The notes beneath the pieces are model-generated. The model saw only the letters and a list, made by a program, of their open reading frames with translations, was not told the DNA's origin and did no database searches. Positions 51,499-60,055 of a stretch of 64,000 nucleotides of DNA are shown here, in pieces. Within the stretch, counting starts at the first letter, position 1; the number at the start of each line of letters is the position of its first letter. The position numbers and the translations under genes were made by a program. This stretch comes from Oscillospiraceae bacterium (GTDB lineage Bacteria > Bacillota > Clostridia > Saccharofermentanales > Saccharofermentanaceae): contig CACYMP010000009.1 of assembly GCA_902775565.1 (NCBI GenBank), positions 43,121 to 107,120 of the forward strand. The letters are read 5' to 3'.

Positions 51499-52017
51499 TT
51501 ATTTAACCTTTTCAGCCTGCTCGAACACATTCTTAAAGATGAATTCCGCTCTTTTTGAATAGTCGTTGATGCCGGCTGCATTGATCTCAAAAGAGTTGGT
51601 CAGCAGCAGTGCGCCTCCCGAGACATTTCCCTTTGCCACGCATTTGTCCGTAGTACCCATACGGTACATAAGCGCCACCTTGATATTGCTGCTTCCGTCA
51701 TCGAAAACGAGAGCTGTAAACTGGCGTCCGTCTGTGGGCTTGCGTTTCAATATGTTCTCATCGGATGATATTACTGCAACAAAACCGATCTTATTGTCTT
51801 TGGTCAACTCTTCAGTTTGCGGATCTGACGATGTCACGAAGCTCGCATCGAAATACTGTTTTGCAGCGCCCACATATTCATCGGAATGATCGGCAGCGTA
51901 GATCATCATCTTGTTGCCGACTCCGGAACCTGATCCCTTGGACTTTCCGCATGATGCGGTCATAAAAACCATTACTAAAACAAGTACTATTGATGACGTT
52001 CTTCTCACTTTACCCAT
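51499..52017 (-). CDS. Small lipoprotein, unknown
   Basis: The 172-residue protein has a clear lipobox (VFMTASC, Cys about 23), a Ser/Gly-rich start of the mature part and a mixed alpha/beta domain (IGFVAVISSDENILKRKPTDG, FTALVFDDGSSNIKVALMYRMG). No family recognised. GAGGTGC upstream. The gap to the GNAT gene is only 14 bases, so the two may share a message with the upstream membrane protein. Confidence 0.75.
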   Translation of the reverse strand: MGKVRRTSSIVLVLVMVFMTASCGKSKGSGSGVGNKMMIYAADHSDEYVGAAKQYFDASFVTSSDPQTEELTKDNKIGFVAVISSDENILKRKPTDGRQFTALVFDDGSSNIKVALMYRMGTTDKCVAKGNVSGGALLLTNSFEINAAGINDYSKRAEFIFKNVFEQAEKVK

Positions 52018-52047
52018 AATGCACCTCCTTTAAAAATGCTTCGGTTC

Positions 52048-53004
52048 TCAGTGGATCTTTAACAGATATCTCATTGCATTCAGTATCAAGACCACCGATG
52101 ACGAGCATGACAGTAAGATAAGGACACAGGAGATATAGATATTCAGTTTTTGTAACTTCGCCTGTTTCTTTGCCAGAAGGGTTATCAGGCCGATAATGAG
52201 GAGTACCGCTCCTGCCAGCATAAGAACCAGAGCGAGTCCGCTTAGTATTTTCGTGTAATCATAACCGTCGAAAAAGTAGATCCTGGCTTTCCCCTTCGAT
52301 GTCAGAAGCCCTATGACGGCGATCAACGTCGTCCCGAGCACTCCGATTCCGGAAACAATCTCACCAATAAGCAGCGCCTTGCTTCTCTTAAGGTTCTTCT
52401 TATCCGGCTTGACGCAATTTTTCAGGTCCCTATAAAGTCCTCTCCTGACCGCGATCCTGACAATACAGAATGTGAGTACTAAGAACAAAAAGGCTGCGAA
52501 TATTGCAAAGAAAAAGATAAGGCCGGCAGTTTGAACACGAAAATCAGTTATGTAAAACCTGAACCTGCGGGTGTTTCTCCTAAGCAGGGCAATCGGGAAC
52601 ATCTTGGTTCCGTATCCGAGCATCAGGCTCATCAGCATAAAGTTCAGACCGGAACAAAACGTCAGGCACATGCCGGCAATATAGAAAACCGATGCCACGA
52701 TCCCGTTCGACGAATCTTCTTTCGAGGCCGGCATTATCGCTTTGCCTAAGAGGCTGCCGAGAAGATGCAGCAGCAGAACGATGACTGCAGTCAAAAAGAT
52801 GCACAATGTGACTGTCACGAAAATCCCTGTGTAAAACGAACCTTTGGGACCCTGAACAGTACCCCTGGTCAGTGTCAGGATCCTGCGCGTGAGAAGAAGG
52901 CATGCAAGCGATGTCACACAAGTGCCTGCGATCGAAGAAGTCCTAATCTTACGGTCAGCAACCATGAAAAAGAACGCCGCGGCGAAGAGCAAAACATAAA
53001 ACAT
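52048..53004 (-). CDS. Polytopic membrane protein, unknown
   Basis: The 318-residue protein has about eight hydrophobic segments (among them about 4-16, 28-45, 55-80, 105-130, 155-185, 215-237, 250-275 and 290-310). GGGGGTG precedes the ATG. No transport or enzyme motif is apparent. It is upstream of the 172-residue lipoprotein gene with a gap of 30 bases, so these may be one operon. Confidence 0.72.
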   Translation of the reverse strand: MFYVLLFAAAFFFMVADRKIRTSSIAGTCVTSLACLLLTRRILTLTRGTVQGPKGSFYTGIFVTVTLCIFLTAVIVLLLHLLGSLLGKAIMPASKEDSSNGIVASVFYIAGMCLTFCSGLNFMLMSLMLGYGTKMFPIALLRRNTRRFRFYITDFRVQTAGLIFFFAIFAAFLFLVLTFCIVRIAVRRGLYRDLKNCVKPDKKNLKRSKALLIGEIVSGIGVLGTTLIAVIGLLTSKGKARIYFFDGYDYTKILSGLALVLMLAGAVLLIIGLITLLAKKQAKLQKLNIYISCVLILLSCSSSVVLILNAMRYLLKIH

Positions 53005-53093
53005 AAGACACCCCCGAAACTATACGTTTCTAATATCTTGCGTGGCCTTCAGTGTTAGTGGTAGTATATCAAATTATTTTGTAAAACGCTCTA

Positions 53094-53411
53094 TTATTTA
53101 TTGTACATGGTGCAGTGGTCCGAAAGACCGCATCCCCAGCAGCTGGTCCTTCTGCCGGTCTTTGCCCTTTCGCAGTTGGGACTGTCCATATAGTTCTTCT
53201 TGCCTTTGTCTGAGATGCTGTTGCCCAAAGCAACTCCTACCGCAGTCTTTAAGATCCCGCTTAAGATACCGTCTCCTGAACCGGAATCCTGATAGTCATC
53301 TATTTCCTGGAAATTCGGATTAAAGTATTCGGCCGGACACCCGCAGGAAGGGCATGCCGGAGCATGTTCCGAGATCATCGAACCGCAATCGGGACACTGT
53401 ATCAATCCCAT
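53094..53411 (-). CDS. Zinc-ribbon protein
   Basis: The 105-residue protein starts with a zinc ribbon CPDCGSMISEHAPACPSCGCP, followed by a short Gly/Ser-rich helix segment and a Cys-rich end (NCERAKTGRRTSCWGCGLSDHC), a possible second metal site. AAGGAGG precedes the ATG. The role is unknown; such proteins are often regulators or membrane-complex parts. Confidence 0.78.
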   Translation of the reverse strand: MGLIQCPDCGSMISEHAPACPSCGCPAEYFNPNFQEIDDYQDSGSGDGILSGILKTAVGVALGNSISDKGKKNYMDSPNCERAKTGRRTSCWGCGLSDHCTMYNK

Positions 53412-53441
53412 GGCAATACCTCCTTCAGGCTTTATCCAAGA

Positions 53442-53990
53442 CTATTCGTAGAAGTATATTCCCGGCTTGTCATCCACTCCACGTATCGTGTAATCTTTCT
53501 TGTCACGGGCTTTCTTGCTTACCACCGTGAAGTGATGGATCCCCTGCTTCTCGGGCTCAGCCTCACAGATCTTGATCCAATAGAAATACAAAGTGTATTG
53601 CTCACCGTTTTCGGCGGTAAATTTGAACTGACCGCCCAGATATTGGTTTCTAAGATCATAACCTTCCCACCATGGTTTGTCATCACTTAACGAACTGTAA
53701 CAGTATGCGCTTTGGGGAGTAAAACCGTCCGGTACCAGATCAAACAGCTGCTTTATCTCCTTTTCATAGTCACTTTGGTCCAAAGCATAGTCTGACATCA
53801 GTGCCCTGATCCTGTCAGGATCGTTGGAATTAATGGAATCGGCGATCTCATTGGTCAGTTCCCCTTTAACATACAATTCGGCACCACCGTGACCGCTCTT
53901 GATTGCTTCAGGAACGCTCATCTTCTTCCCGCAGCCCGCCGACGCGAAAAGGAACACGGGTATCAACAATGCTGAAAGTATTTTTCTCAT
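53442..53990 (-). CDS. DUF5104-like lipoprotein
   Basis: The 182-residue protein has a lipobox (LFASAGC, Cys about 20), a helical segment (ADSINSNDPDRIRALMSDYAL) and a beta sheet that ends YTLYFYWIKICEAEPEKQGIH. This fits DUF5104/NTF2-like exported proteins. The ATG overlaps the stop of the flavin reductase gene (ATGA), so the pair is coupled. Confidence 0.78.
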   Translation of the reverse strand: MRKILSALLIPVFLFASAGCGKKMSVPEAIKSGHGGAELYVKGELTNEIADSINSNDPDRIRALMSDYALDQSDYEKEIKQLFDLVPDGFTPQSAYCYSSLSDDKPWWEGYDLRNQYLGGQFKFTAENGEQYTLYFYWIKICEAEPEKQGIHHFTVVSKKARDKKDYTIRGVDDKPGIYFYE

Positions 53991-54550
53991 TTGACTTCAC
54001 CCCAGCCTCCGAGATCTTTGCCCTGATAACTGAAATAATGCTTGCAGGTTGTCCTGACAGGAGCAATTCTCATGAGCTTTTGCTCAAAGGTCTCATCAGG
54101 TGAAGCCAGAGATTCATCCTGAAGGACGTTTCTCATCTTGCAGAGGATAACGGTGCTGCCGTCCTTCTCGATAAAGTCAGTCGCCTCCAGCTCGAAAACG
54201 ACAGGCGAATTATTAAGGATCGGGACATCGAGCACAGCGCCCTTGCCGATATCCAGACTGATCTTATTCATCTTGTCTTTATCGTATCCGCTGACTGTTC
54301 CCAGATAGTCCGCAACGCCGAGAAGCTCTTCGGTCACGATGCTCGCGGAAAAGACTTTGCTCCTTCTGATGTTATCCTTCGTAGGCTTGTTGCCTCCAAT
54401 GCAGCACATGACTCCCATCTCGGTGTCCCATATGTAGCTGAACCAGCAGAACAGTCCGAAATCCGGATTGCCCTGTTCATCGTAGGTGCCATAAATAAAT
54501 AATGTCTGCGGACAATAGTCGTTGTAAGGCTTTAAGCTGATCTTTCCCAT
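53987..54550 (-). CDS. Flavin reductase-like FMN-binding protein
   Basis: The 187-residue protein has the split-barrel flavin reductase pattern (KPYNDYCPQTLFIYGTYD at its start, GVMCCIGGNKPTKDNIRRSKVFSASIVTEELL and a hydrophobic strand VVFELEATDFIEKDG). It should bind FMN and reduce a small cytoplasmic substrate. Coupling to an exported lipoprotein gene by a 4-base overlap is odd. The nearest upstream gene is the convergent-terminated blaR1. Confidence 0.85.
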   Translation of the reverse strand: MGKISLKPYNDYCPQTLFIYGTYDEQGNPDFGLFCWFSYIWDTEMGVMCCIGGNKPTKDNIRRSKVFSASIVTEELLGVADYLGTVSGYDKDKMNKISLDIGKGAVLDVPILNNSPVVFELEATDFIEKDGSTVILCKMRNVLQDESLASPDETFEQKLMRIAPVRTTCKHYFSYQGKDLGGWGEVK

Positions 54551-54597
54551 ATTCTGTATCCTCTTTTTTTCAGTTATAGCTATTATAACATCAATAT

Positions 54598-54628
54598 AAA
54601 ACCGGTCCTTGTTGCAAGGACCGGTTTT
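54598..54628 (-). terminator. Bidirectional intrinsic terminator after blaR1
   Basis: AAAACCGGTCCTT and AAGGACCGGTTTT are exact inverted repeats around a 5-nt loop. On the minus strand it ends the blaI-blaR1 transcript. Confidence 0.85.
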
Positions 54629-54649
54629 AGCTGATCGATGGTATCCTTC

Positions 54650-57418
54650 TTATGCGGCGGGAGCATCCGGAGCTTCCGTTGCCGGAGGAGCTACCTTAGC
54701 AACCTCCTCCGAATCCTTATCGGGAACGAGAGTTCCGTCGGCTTTTACTTCAAAGAGCATATAACTTCCGATGTGTCTTTCTCCGTTCCAGGTCACGTTC
54801 TCACAATCGCTGAAAAAGAGGTCAATATCCGGAATATCATGTATATTGCAGTCCTTAAAGCTGATCCTGATGTCATCCCTGAAAACTCCTGCCGAGCTGC
54901 TGCATTCATAGATCTCTGTGTTTACGACATCAATATCGGAACAGAATTCAGCAAAGATTCCATTGGATCCGCAGCCGTAAAGGCGCATCTTCTCGACCTT
55001 GATGTTCTTACAGTTAGTCATTGTGAGAACATCACCCATGCAGGCACCCTTCTCTTTTGTATGTCCGGCCGTGAAACCAGTGACGTTTATGTTCTCGCAT
55101 CTGTCAAAGCAGATTACGTCAGCATAGCGCGGGAGGGTCTCTAATGTTGTTTTTGACGGATCGGGATCCTTAGCCTTGATCGTCAGATTCTTTACGTTGG
55201 AGATGATAAGCTGAGAGCCGTCCTCAACATCTCCCCAGCTGTAGAACTCAGTGCCTTCACCGCCATAATTCTTTGCCTTTGTCAGGTCGAAGTTTGTTCC
55301 GTCAAGAACGATGGTACGGTCAGGTCCGATGGCGCTGAGGAACTCGTCGATCGTCTTTACGCTGACTTCAGTTCCTGGAGCGACCGCCTTTGCCGTCATG
55401 GTCGGTGCGGGAGTGGAAGTTACCGTCTCAGGCTTGATGTCACGAAGCTTCATGGTAGTGAACTCAGCTGTATCAAGCTGGTGGCCTTCAATATCGTTTG
55501 CTTTGATCTTTGCATCTGCCTTATACCAGCCGTTGGTGTAATTGCTTTCAAATACACACCCGTCAACTGTAGCAGCGTGCTGCCCGAAATAGAAAGTACT
55601 TTCCTTGAACGTGTTTTTCGTTACTTCATTTGAAAGGAAGAAAACGTTCTTCGAGCCGCTTGAAGCAAGCAGTTTCTCACTCTCATTGTCACGGACCGTG
55701 CAGTTATAGACAGTAAAGCCAATTGTATTGTCTGCGGTGAAAAGATCCATCGCCGCTTCTTTTTTTCCGTGATCGTGAATGTCACAGCCGCTGACAAGAA
55801 CATCATTACAGTCATGAACTTCAATTGCACCAACGCTGCATTCGTAGATGTCACAGCCGGTTACATTGAGCTTTTTGCAGTTGAATGCGATAACACCGAC
55901 TGTGCCGCAGCCGTAAAGTCCGCATTTGTCGACATTGGAATCATCGCAGTTGTCCATGAAAAGTACGCCGCCTGTGCAGAAACCGGGTTCCCTCGTATGA
56001 CCAGCTGTAAGGTCTGATACTGAAAGATCCTTGCATCCTGCGAAACGGATAACGTTCGCATATCTCGGGACTGCCGAAATAGTTGTCTTGCCTGCTCCGG
56101 CTCCGCGGATCGTGAGTCCTTCAACGTTCTTGATGATCAGCTCGGCCTCGTTTCCGCCGGCGCCGACCTCGTGGTTCCACGAATAGTAGTCACTGCCTGT
56201 TTCTTTCCCGTAATCTGATGCCTTGCTCAGATCGTATTCGCCTTCGGCAAGTTCGATCACTGTGTTGGGAGCGATCGCTTTCAGGAACTCGTCAACGGTC
56301 TTTACCTTGACAACGCTGCCTTCAACCTTGGGCGCGGCAGCCTGAGCTTCTGCAGCTCTTCTTGAGACAGGACCGGCAACAACTCCGCATCCTGTCAGGA
56401 GTGCGACTGAAAGGACCGCTGCAAGAAGCCTTGTGCCGCTTTTCTTATAGTTCATTATCTGAACGAGTCTTTCTTTGAGATTCCTCTTCTCTGTTGCGAA
56501 AGTAGTAGCGACAACGGCAGAAGGCAGAGCTGTTGATGCTGCCATTAAAAGGAGCGTGTTTCCGTAAGACTGCTTTTCGTCTTTGTCCATGGTACGCAGA
56601 AGCATCTCATCGCAGCTCATCTCACACGCACGGTTGATCTCCCTGCGTATAAACCAGGCCATGGGATTGAACCAGTGAACAGAAAGGACTACAGCCGTTG
56701 CCCACTTGTAGAGCATGTCAAAGCGGCGGTAATGCGTAAGCTCGTGACGGAGGATGTTGAGAAGCACTTCCTCATTGTACTCACGCATAGGCAGCACGAT
56801 CTTCGGCTTGAGAATGCCAAGCATCATGGGTGTGCGGGCTGAATCCGAAAAATAGAGTTCAGGCTTTCTGCCGGGGATCGATGCATATACTGATTTAGTA
56901 AAGCGGTCGGGTTCCATGAGATCCCTCTTAAGGCCGAAGCTGAACTTGAGATAAGAAAGAACCGTGACCGCCATGCTCATGACCGCGCCGACCGCCCACA
57001 CCGAGAGCCAGAGCTTAGGAGATTTCCAATCAATGGAAAACGAAGCCTTAGGTGCTGTCTCTGTGACTGTCATCTCCTTTGTTTCCGTTGCATTAAGTGC
57101 AATGTGTGATTCGTTTGATCCGGTTGATTCATTTGTTCCGCTTTTCGCGGCTTCGTTCTTAATGATCTCCGTATCGTGATCACTGTTCTCCCGGCTGTCA
57201 ATTCTTACATAAGCAGCCGGAGCGGCGGGCAATTCGTCCGCCTTCTCAGCCGATGCGGGAACAAGTCCCGGAAGGGGCAATGCAAAACGCAAAAGCACCA
57301 GAAGCCACGCATAGTAATAGACTGTACTCGGCATCTTGCGCAGGAAAGTATAGCGCAGAACCGTTAGAAGCAGTGTCAGTACACTGCCGCTGAGAGTCAG
57401 CACAAGAATAGTTTTCAT
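54650..57418 (-). CDS. BlaR1/MecR1-type M56 protease with a duplicated beta-helix sensor
   Basis: The 922-residue protein has membrane helices at its start, the M56 zinc motif in LRHELTHYRRFDM (about residue 226) with the third ligand region ACEMSCDEM, then a helix near 330-350 ending LLTGC. The remainder is exported and not a penicillin-binding domain. Two copies of a right-handed beta-helix type unit (about 375-655 and 690-900) each begin VKTxDEFLxAI and share ADVICF/ANVIRF-like, TAGHT and LYGCG phrases. They look like Asn/Cys/Val-rich coils of a pectate-lyase-like solenoid. A 3-base gap separates it from blaI. It probably senses a wall glycan or other ligand, then cleaves BlaI. Confidence 0.88.
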   Translation of the reverse strand: MKTILVLTLSGSVLTLLLTVLRYTFLRKMPSTVYYYAWLLVLLRFALPLPGLVPASAEKADELPAAPAAYVRIDSRENSDHDTEIIKNEAAKSGTNESTGSNESHIALNATETKEMTVTETAPKASFSIDWKSPKLWLSVWAVGAVMSMAVTVLSYLKFSFGLKRDLMEPDRFTKSVYASIPGRKPELYFSDSARTPMMLGILKPKIVLPMREYNEEVLLNILRHELTHYRRFDMLYKWATAVVLSVHWFNPMAWFIRREINRACEMSCDEMLLRTMDKDEKQSYGNTLLLMAASTALPSAVVATTFATEKRNLKERLVQIMNYKKSGTRLLAAVLSVALLTGCGVVAGPVSRRAAEAQAAAPKVEGSVVKVKTVDEFLKAIAPNTVIELAEGEYDLSKASDYGKETGSDYYSWNHEVGAGGNEAELIIKNVEGLTIRGAGAGKTTISAVPRYANVIRFAGCKDLSVSDLTAGHTREPGFCTGGVLFMDNCDDSNVDKCGLYGCGTVGVIAFNCKKLNVTGCDIYECSVGAIEVHDCNDVLVSGCDIHDHGKKEAAMDLFTADNTIGFTVYNCTVRDNESEKLLASSGSKNVFFLSNEVTKNTFKESTFYFGQHAATVDGCVFESNYTNGWYKADAKIKANDIEGHQLDTAEFTTMKLRDIKPETVTSTPAPTMTAKAVAPGTEVSVKTIDEFLSAIGPDRTIVLDGTNFDLTKAKNYGGEGTEFYSWGDVEDGSQLIISNVKNLTIKAKDPDPSKTTLETLPRYADVICFDRCENINVTGFTAGHTKEKGACMGDVLTMTNCKNIKVEKMRLYGCGSNGIFAEFCSDIDVVNTEIYECSSSAGVFRDDIRISFKDCNIHDIPDIDLFFSDCENVTWNGERHIGSYMLFEVKADGTLVPDKDSEEVAKVAPPATEAPDAPAA

Positions 57419-57421
57419 TAG

Positions 57422-57799
57422 TTATTCCTCCACCTTGAACATTTCCCTCAGTTCGGCAATATCGTCCTTGGTAAGACCGTTCGAACTTACGAGAGAAGCT
57501 ATCAGATCACTGGCCTTCCCGTTATAGATACGGGTAATGAGATCCTTAGTGGCCCATGAACTGTATTCCTTTTCCGAGATGACCGGAGAATAGTAGTAAA
57601 CATTACGTTTTTCCTGACGTACAACGCCTTTTGACACAAGTCTTGAGATCAGTGTCTTGATCGTCGCAGGCTCCCATCCTTTTGATCTCTGAAGCTGTTC
57701 ACGGATTTCCGTAACAGGCAGAGCGTCACTTGCGTGCCACAGCAGTTTCATGACCTCCAGTTCGGAATCAGTGATTTTGCTGGCAAGATTATCAGACAT
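57422..57799 (-). CDS. BlaI/MecI-family repressor
   Basis: The 125-residue protein starts at ATG 57797-57799, with GGAGG 8 nt upstream. It has the BlaI winged helix (ITDSELEVMKLLWHASDALPVTEIREQL, then TIKTLISRLVSKGVVRQEKRN) and a C-terminal dimer helix that a BlaR1 protease would cut. It is cotranscribed with the M56 protease and should repress its own operon through palindromes upstream. Confidence 0.94.
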   Translation of the reverse strand: MSDNLASKITDSELEVMKLLWHASDALPVTEIREQLQRSKGWEPATIKTLISRLVSKGVVRQEKRNVYYYSPVISEKEYSSWATKDLITRIYNGKASDLIASLVSSNGLTKDDIAELREMFKVEE

Positions 57800-57822
57800 G
57801 AAATAAACCTCCAAAAGCAGTT

Positions 57823-57876
57823 TACAGTTGTAGCTTAAGCAAGCTTAATCTAACACGGTGAGGTTACAATTGTCAA
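57823..57876 (-). promoter_or_regulatory. blaI promoter with two BlaI-like dyads
   Basis: TTGACA (57871-57876) and TTAGAT (57848-57853) on the minus strand have 17 bp between them. TACAGTTGTA (57823-57832), a TACA-N2-TGTA dyad, lies just downstream. TACAATTGTC (57865-57874) overlaps the -35. Both fit the TACA-TGTA type of BlaI/MecI operator. Confidence 0.7.
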
Positions 57877-58029
57877 CCGCATCGGGAGTATGCCTCATTT
57901 TTGCCTAAAAGCAGCACTTTAGCAATGAGTTATGCTTCAAATAAGAACAAACTGTATTTTCGTGTTATATTTGAGGAAGTCACGCATAACGTTACGGCCT
58001 TTGCTCCGCAATCTGAAGGAGGATCTCTC

Positions 58030-58590
58030 ATGAGAAGGATCTTTACGGTTATAGTTCTGGTAATGGCAGTTCTTCTTACTTCCTGCTCGGAAAAATACGA
58101 TCTTGAAGAATTGAAGATCAGGGATCGCGCGGCATATTCCGGATGGCATGCAAGGCAGTCTTCCGGCTATAGAGGAGACCTCCGTGATTTCCGTTATGTC
58201 GATGTGACTTATTACTCCAATGGCAAAGGAAAACACGAAATGGACCAAAAGGCATCTTACATGGTCTTTGAGTCTTCTTCCGATGCCCGCAGCTATTACA
58301 ATATATGGAAAGACTATTGTCTGAGCAAAACCGAGGAGGAAAATCAGTCCGGTGCGAACTGGTTTATCTCAAGACAGCCCGACACCTACGACATGATCGC
58401 ATACACGATGTATTACCTTGAGTGGAACGTGATAATCTGCGCTGACGTGGAGCTCACATACTACAGCACCGAAAATGGCGGCACAAGCACCGTCGGAGTC
58501 AGCGGATCCGAAGGCAATCAGATAAAGAACTACATATTGGAAAACCACGCCAAGCTCAGAGACAACGTAATGAAGATGCTCACGAAATGA
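58030..58590 (+). CDS. Small lipoprotein, related to the 11651-12244 product
   Basis: ATG 58030 (GGAGG upstream) gives 186 residues; upstream codons are non-coding. The lipobox is VLLTSC (Cys about 18). The mature domain shares phrases with the protein at 11651-12244 (SDARSYYNIWKD, YLEWNVIICADV, LENHAKLRDNV). No family is known to me. It is divergent from blaI with a gap of about 230 bases. Confidence 0.75.
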   Translation: MRRIFTVIVLVMAVLLTSCSEKYDLEELKIRDRAAYSGWHARQSSGYRGDLRDFRYVDVTYYSNGKGKHEMDQKASYMVFESSSDARSYYNIWKDYCLSKTEEENQSGANWFISRQPDTYDMIAYTMYYLEWNVIICADVELTYYSTENGGTSTVGVSGSEGNQIKNYILENHAKLRDNVMKMLTK

Positions 58591-58639
58591 GATATCGTTT
58601 CTATATTGCCTAGTTGTTTATTACAACAAAACGAACCAG

Positions 58640-58826
58640 TACATACGAAAACGCAGATTTCGTCATTTTTATATGTGCGTTCAGGTCAAAATCCTGACTT
58701 TTCCGGTCTGCCGTACATACGAAAAGCCTTATTTCCCGAAAATTATACGTGCGTTTCATCAAAATTATTCTGTTTTTTTCAAAAACGCACATATAAAAAC
58801 ACCATTTATTCCGTTTTCGTATGTAC
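58640..58826. repeat. Dispersed intergenic repeat, locus 2 (three units)
   Basis: Three units of the family described at 1944-2130: unit 1 at 58640-58681 and unit 2 at 58714-58760 (plus; both begin TACATACGAAAA and end near TATRYGTGCGTT), and unit 3 at 58785-58826 (inverted). The gap between the lipoprotein and the PEBP-like gene holds nothing else apart from a terminator. Confidence 0.7.
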
Positions 58827-58837
58827 AGGCATGAACA

Positions 58838-58863
58838 AAGGGCCCCGGAATCCCGGAGCCCTT
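58838..58863 (-). terminator. Probable terminator after the PEBP-like gene
   Basis: AAGGGCTCCGGG and CCGGGGCCCTT form a GC-rich hairpin on the minus strand with one bulge, just past the lipoprotein stop. The following T run is short, so efficiency is uncertain. Confidence 0.65.
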
Positions 58864-58882
58864 GAAAAACCTCGGCAGACGT

Positions 58883-59968
58883 TTAATTATAAGTGTAGTT
58901 TCCGTCCAGTCTTCCGTATGCCAGAACGTTTCCTTTGTTGCCGTTTGCATCTGTATTAAGGCCTTCGTAGATCTTATCAATGCTGTTGTTTCCCGCATCA
59001 AATGACAGCGGTACTTTTCCCGCTTCATTCTTAAGCGCAAATACGAATACTGTATATGTGTGCGTGTTACCCTTCGGCGGATAAGGTCCTACATACTCAT
59101 CACCAAGCGTGCCTCTTCCGACTGAGCCTTCAGCTAAAGAAGTCTTTGCCGTAAATACGTCCATGTGAAGCCATGTACCGTCGATCATGATAACGGCATA
59201 TTGAGAAGCTCCGTCAACAGCATCCCATGTCAGATCAGGCGAAATGTTCGTGCCGCTTCCGGTGTTCTTGATCTTAGCATCCCAAACACCGTTAACATTG
59301 CATGAGGAAGTCACGTTGATCGACGGAAGATCTGCAAAAGAGACCTTCGGTATATAGGTGGTCGACTGCGCGATGAGGAAGTCCTTCCAGCTGCACTTCT
59401 TAACACTCTCGGGGATCTCCAGATCCCCGGCCATTCCATTTCCGAGATCGACACTAAGAGACGCTTTTCCGTCAGGCTTAACACTTGCTTTCTTGAACGC
59501 AGCATCGTTGAAAATTTGTTTAACACCATTGCAGATAAACAAAACATCACCTGTCATGTTCAAAGTGAGATCGATCGAAGACCCGCCGTTTACATTCTTA
59601 TGAAGATTGGATGAATCAGAACCGAAATGGAAATACAAAGTTGCAGAACGGCCTTTAAATGAATCGTCAACAAAGCTTCCAAGAGTTTTTGCATCATCGA
59701 TCTTTATAGTCCAGACAGAATCACGGATATCGAAGTCAGGGGCGATATCCCATTTTGTTATCTCAGAAGACTCTTCAGCCCACTCTCCCCCGCGCTCATT
59801 CTGAACGTATGTTACATTCTTCTCGATAACGAGCGGGATCATTCCGTCAGATAAATTAACTACTTCGGTCTCAGTCTTATGCTGCGGCTCAAAAGGTGCA
59901 GCGGTGCAGCCGCCAAGCAGTACTGCCGTCATAAGAATAAAAGAAACGGAACGCAAAAATCTCTTCAT
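58883..59968 (-). CDS. Lipoprotein with C-terminal PEBP/YbhB-like domain
   Basis: The 361-residue protein has a lipobox (VLLGGC, Cys about 21), an unrecognised beta-rich region of about 170 residues, and then a PEBP (YbhB/YbcL) fold: NISPDLTWDAVDGASQYAVIM, the HMDVF segment and GPYPPKGNTHTYTVFVFAL. This is the usual ligand-binding pocket, here exported. GGGAGG precedes the ATG. The AraC regulator gene lies 87 bases upstream on the same strand, so joint control or a shared transcript is likely. Confidence 0.86.
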   Translation of the reverse strand: MKRFLRSVSFILMTAVLLGGCTAAPFEPQHKTETEVVNLSDGMIPLVIEKNVTYVQNERGGEWAEESSEITKWDIAPDFDIRDSVWTIKIDDAKTLGSFVDDSFKGRSATLYFHFGSDSSNLHKNVNGGSSIDLTLNMTGDVLFICNGVKQIFNDAAFKKASVKPDGKASLSVDLGNGMAGDLEIPESVKKCSWKDFLIAQSTTYIPKVSFADLPSINVTSSCNVNGVWDAKIKNTGSGTNISPDLTWDAVDGASQYAVIMIDGTWLHMDVFTAKTSLAEGSVGRGTLGDEYVGPYPPKGNTHTYTVFVFALKNEAGKVPLSFDAGNNSIDKIYEGLNTDANGNKGNVLAYGRLDGNYTYN

Positions 59969-60055
59969 GCCTCTTTCCTCCCGATGTTTTGTAGCCTGAT
60001 GTTATATTTTTCAGGACATCAGGAGTTAGGAAAATCGGCACAAATACGTGTAATT

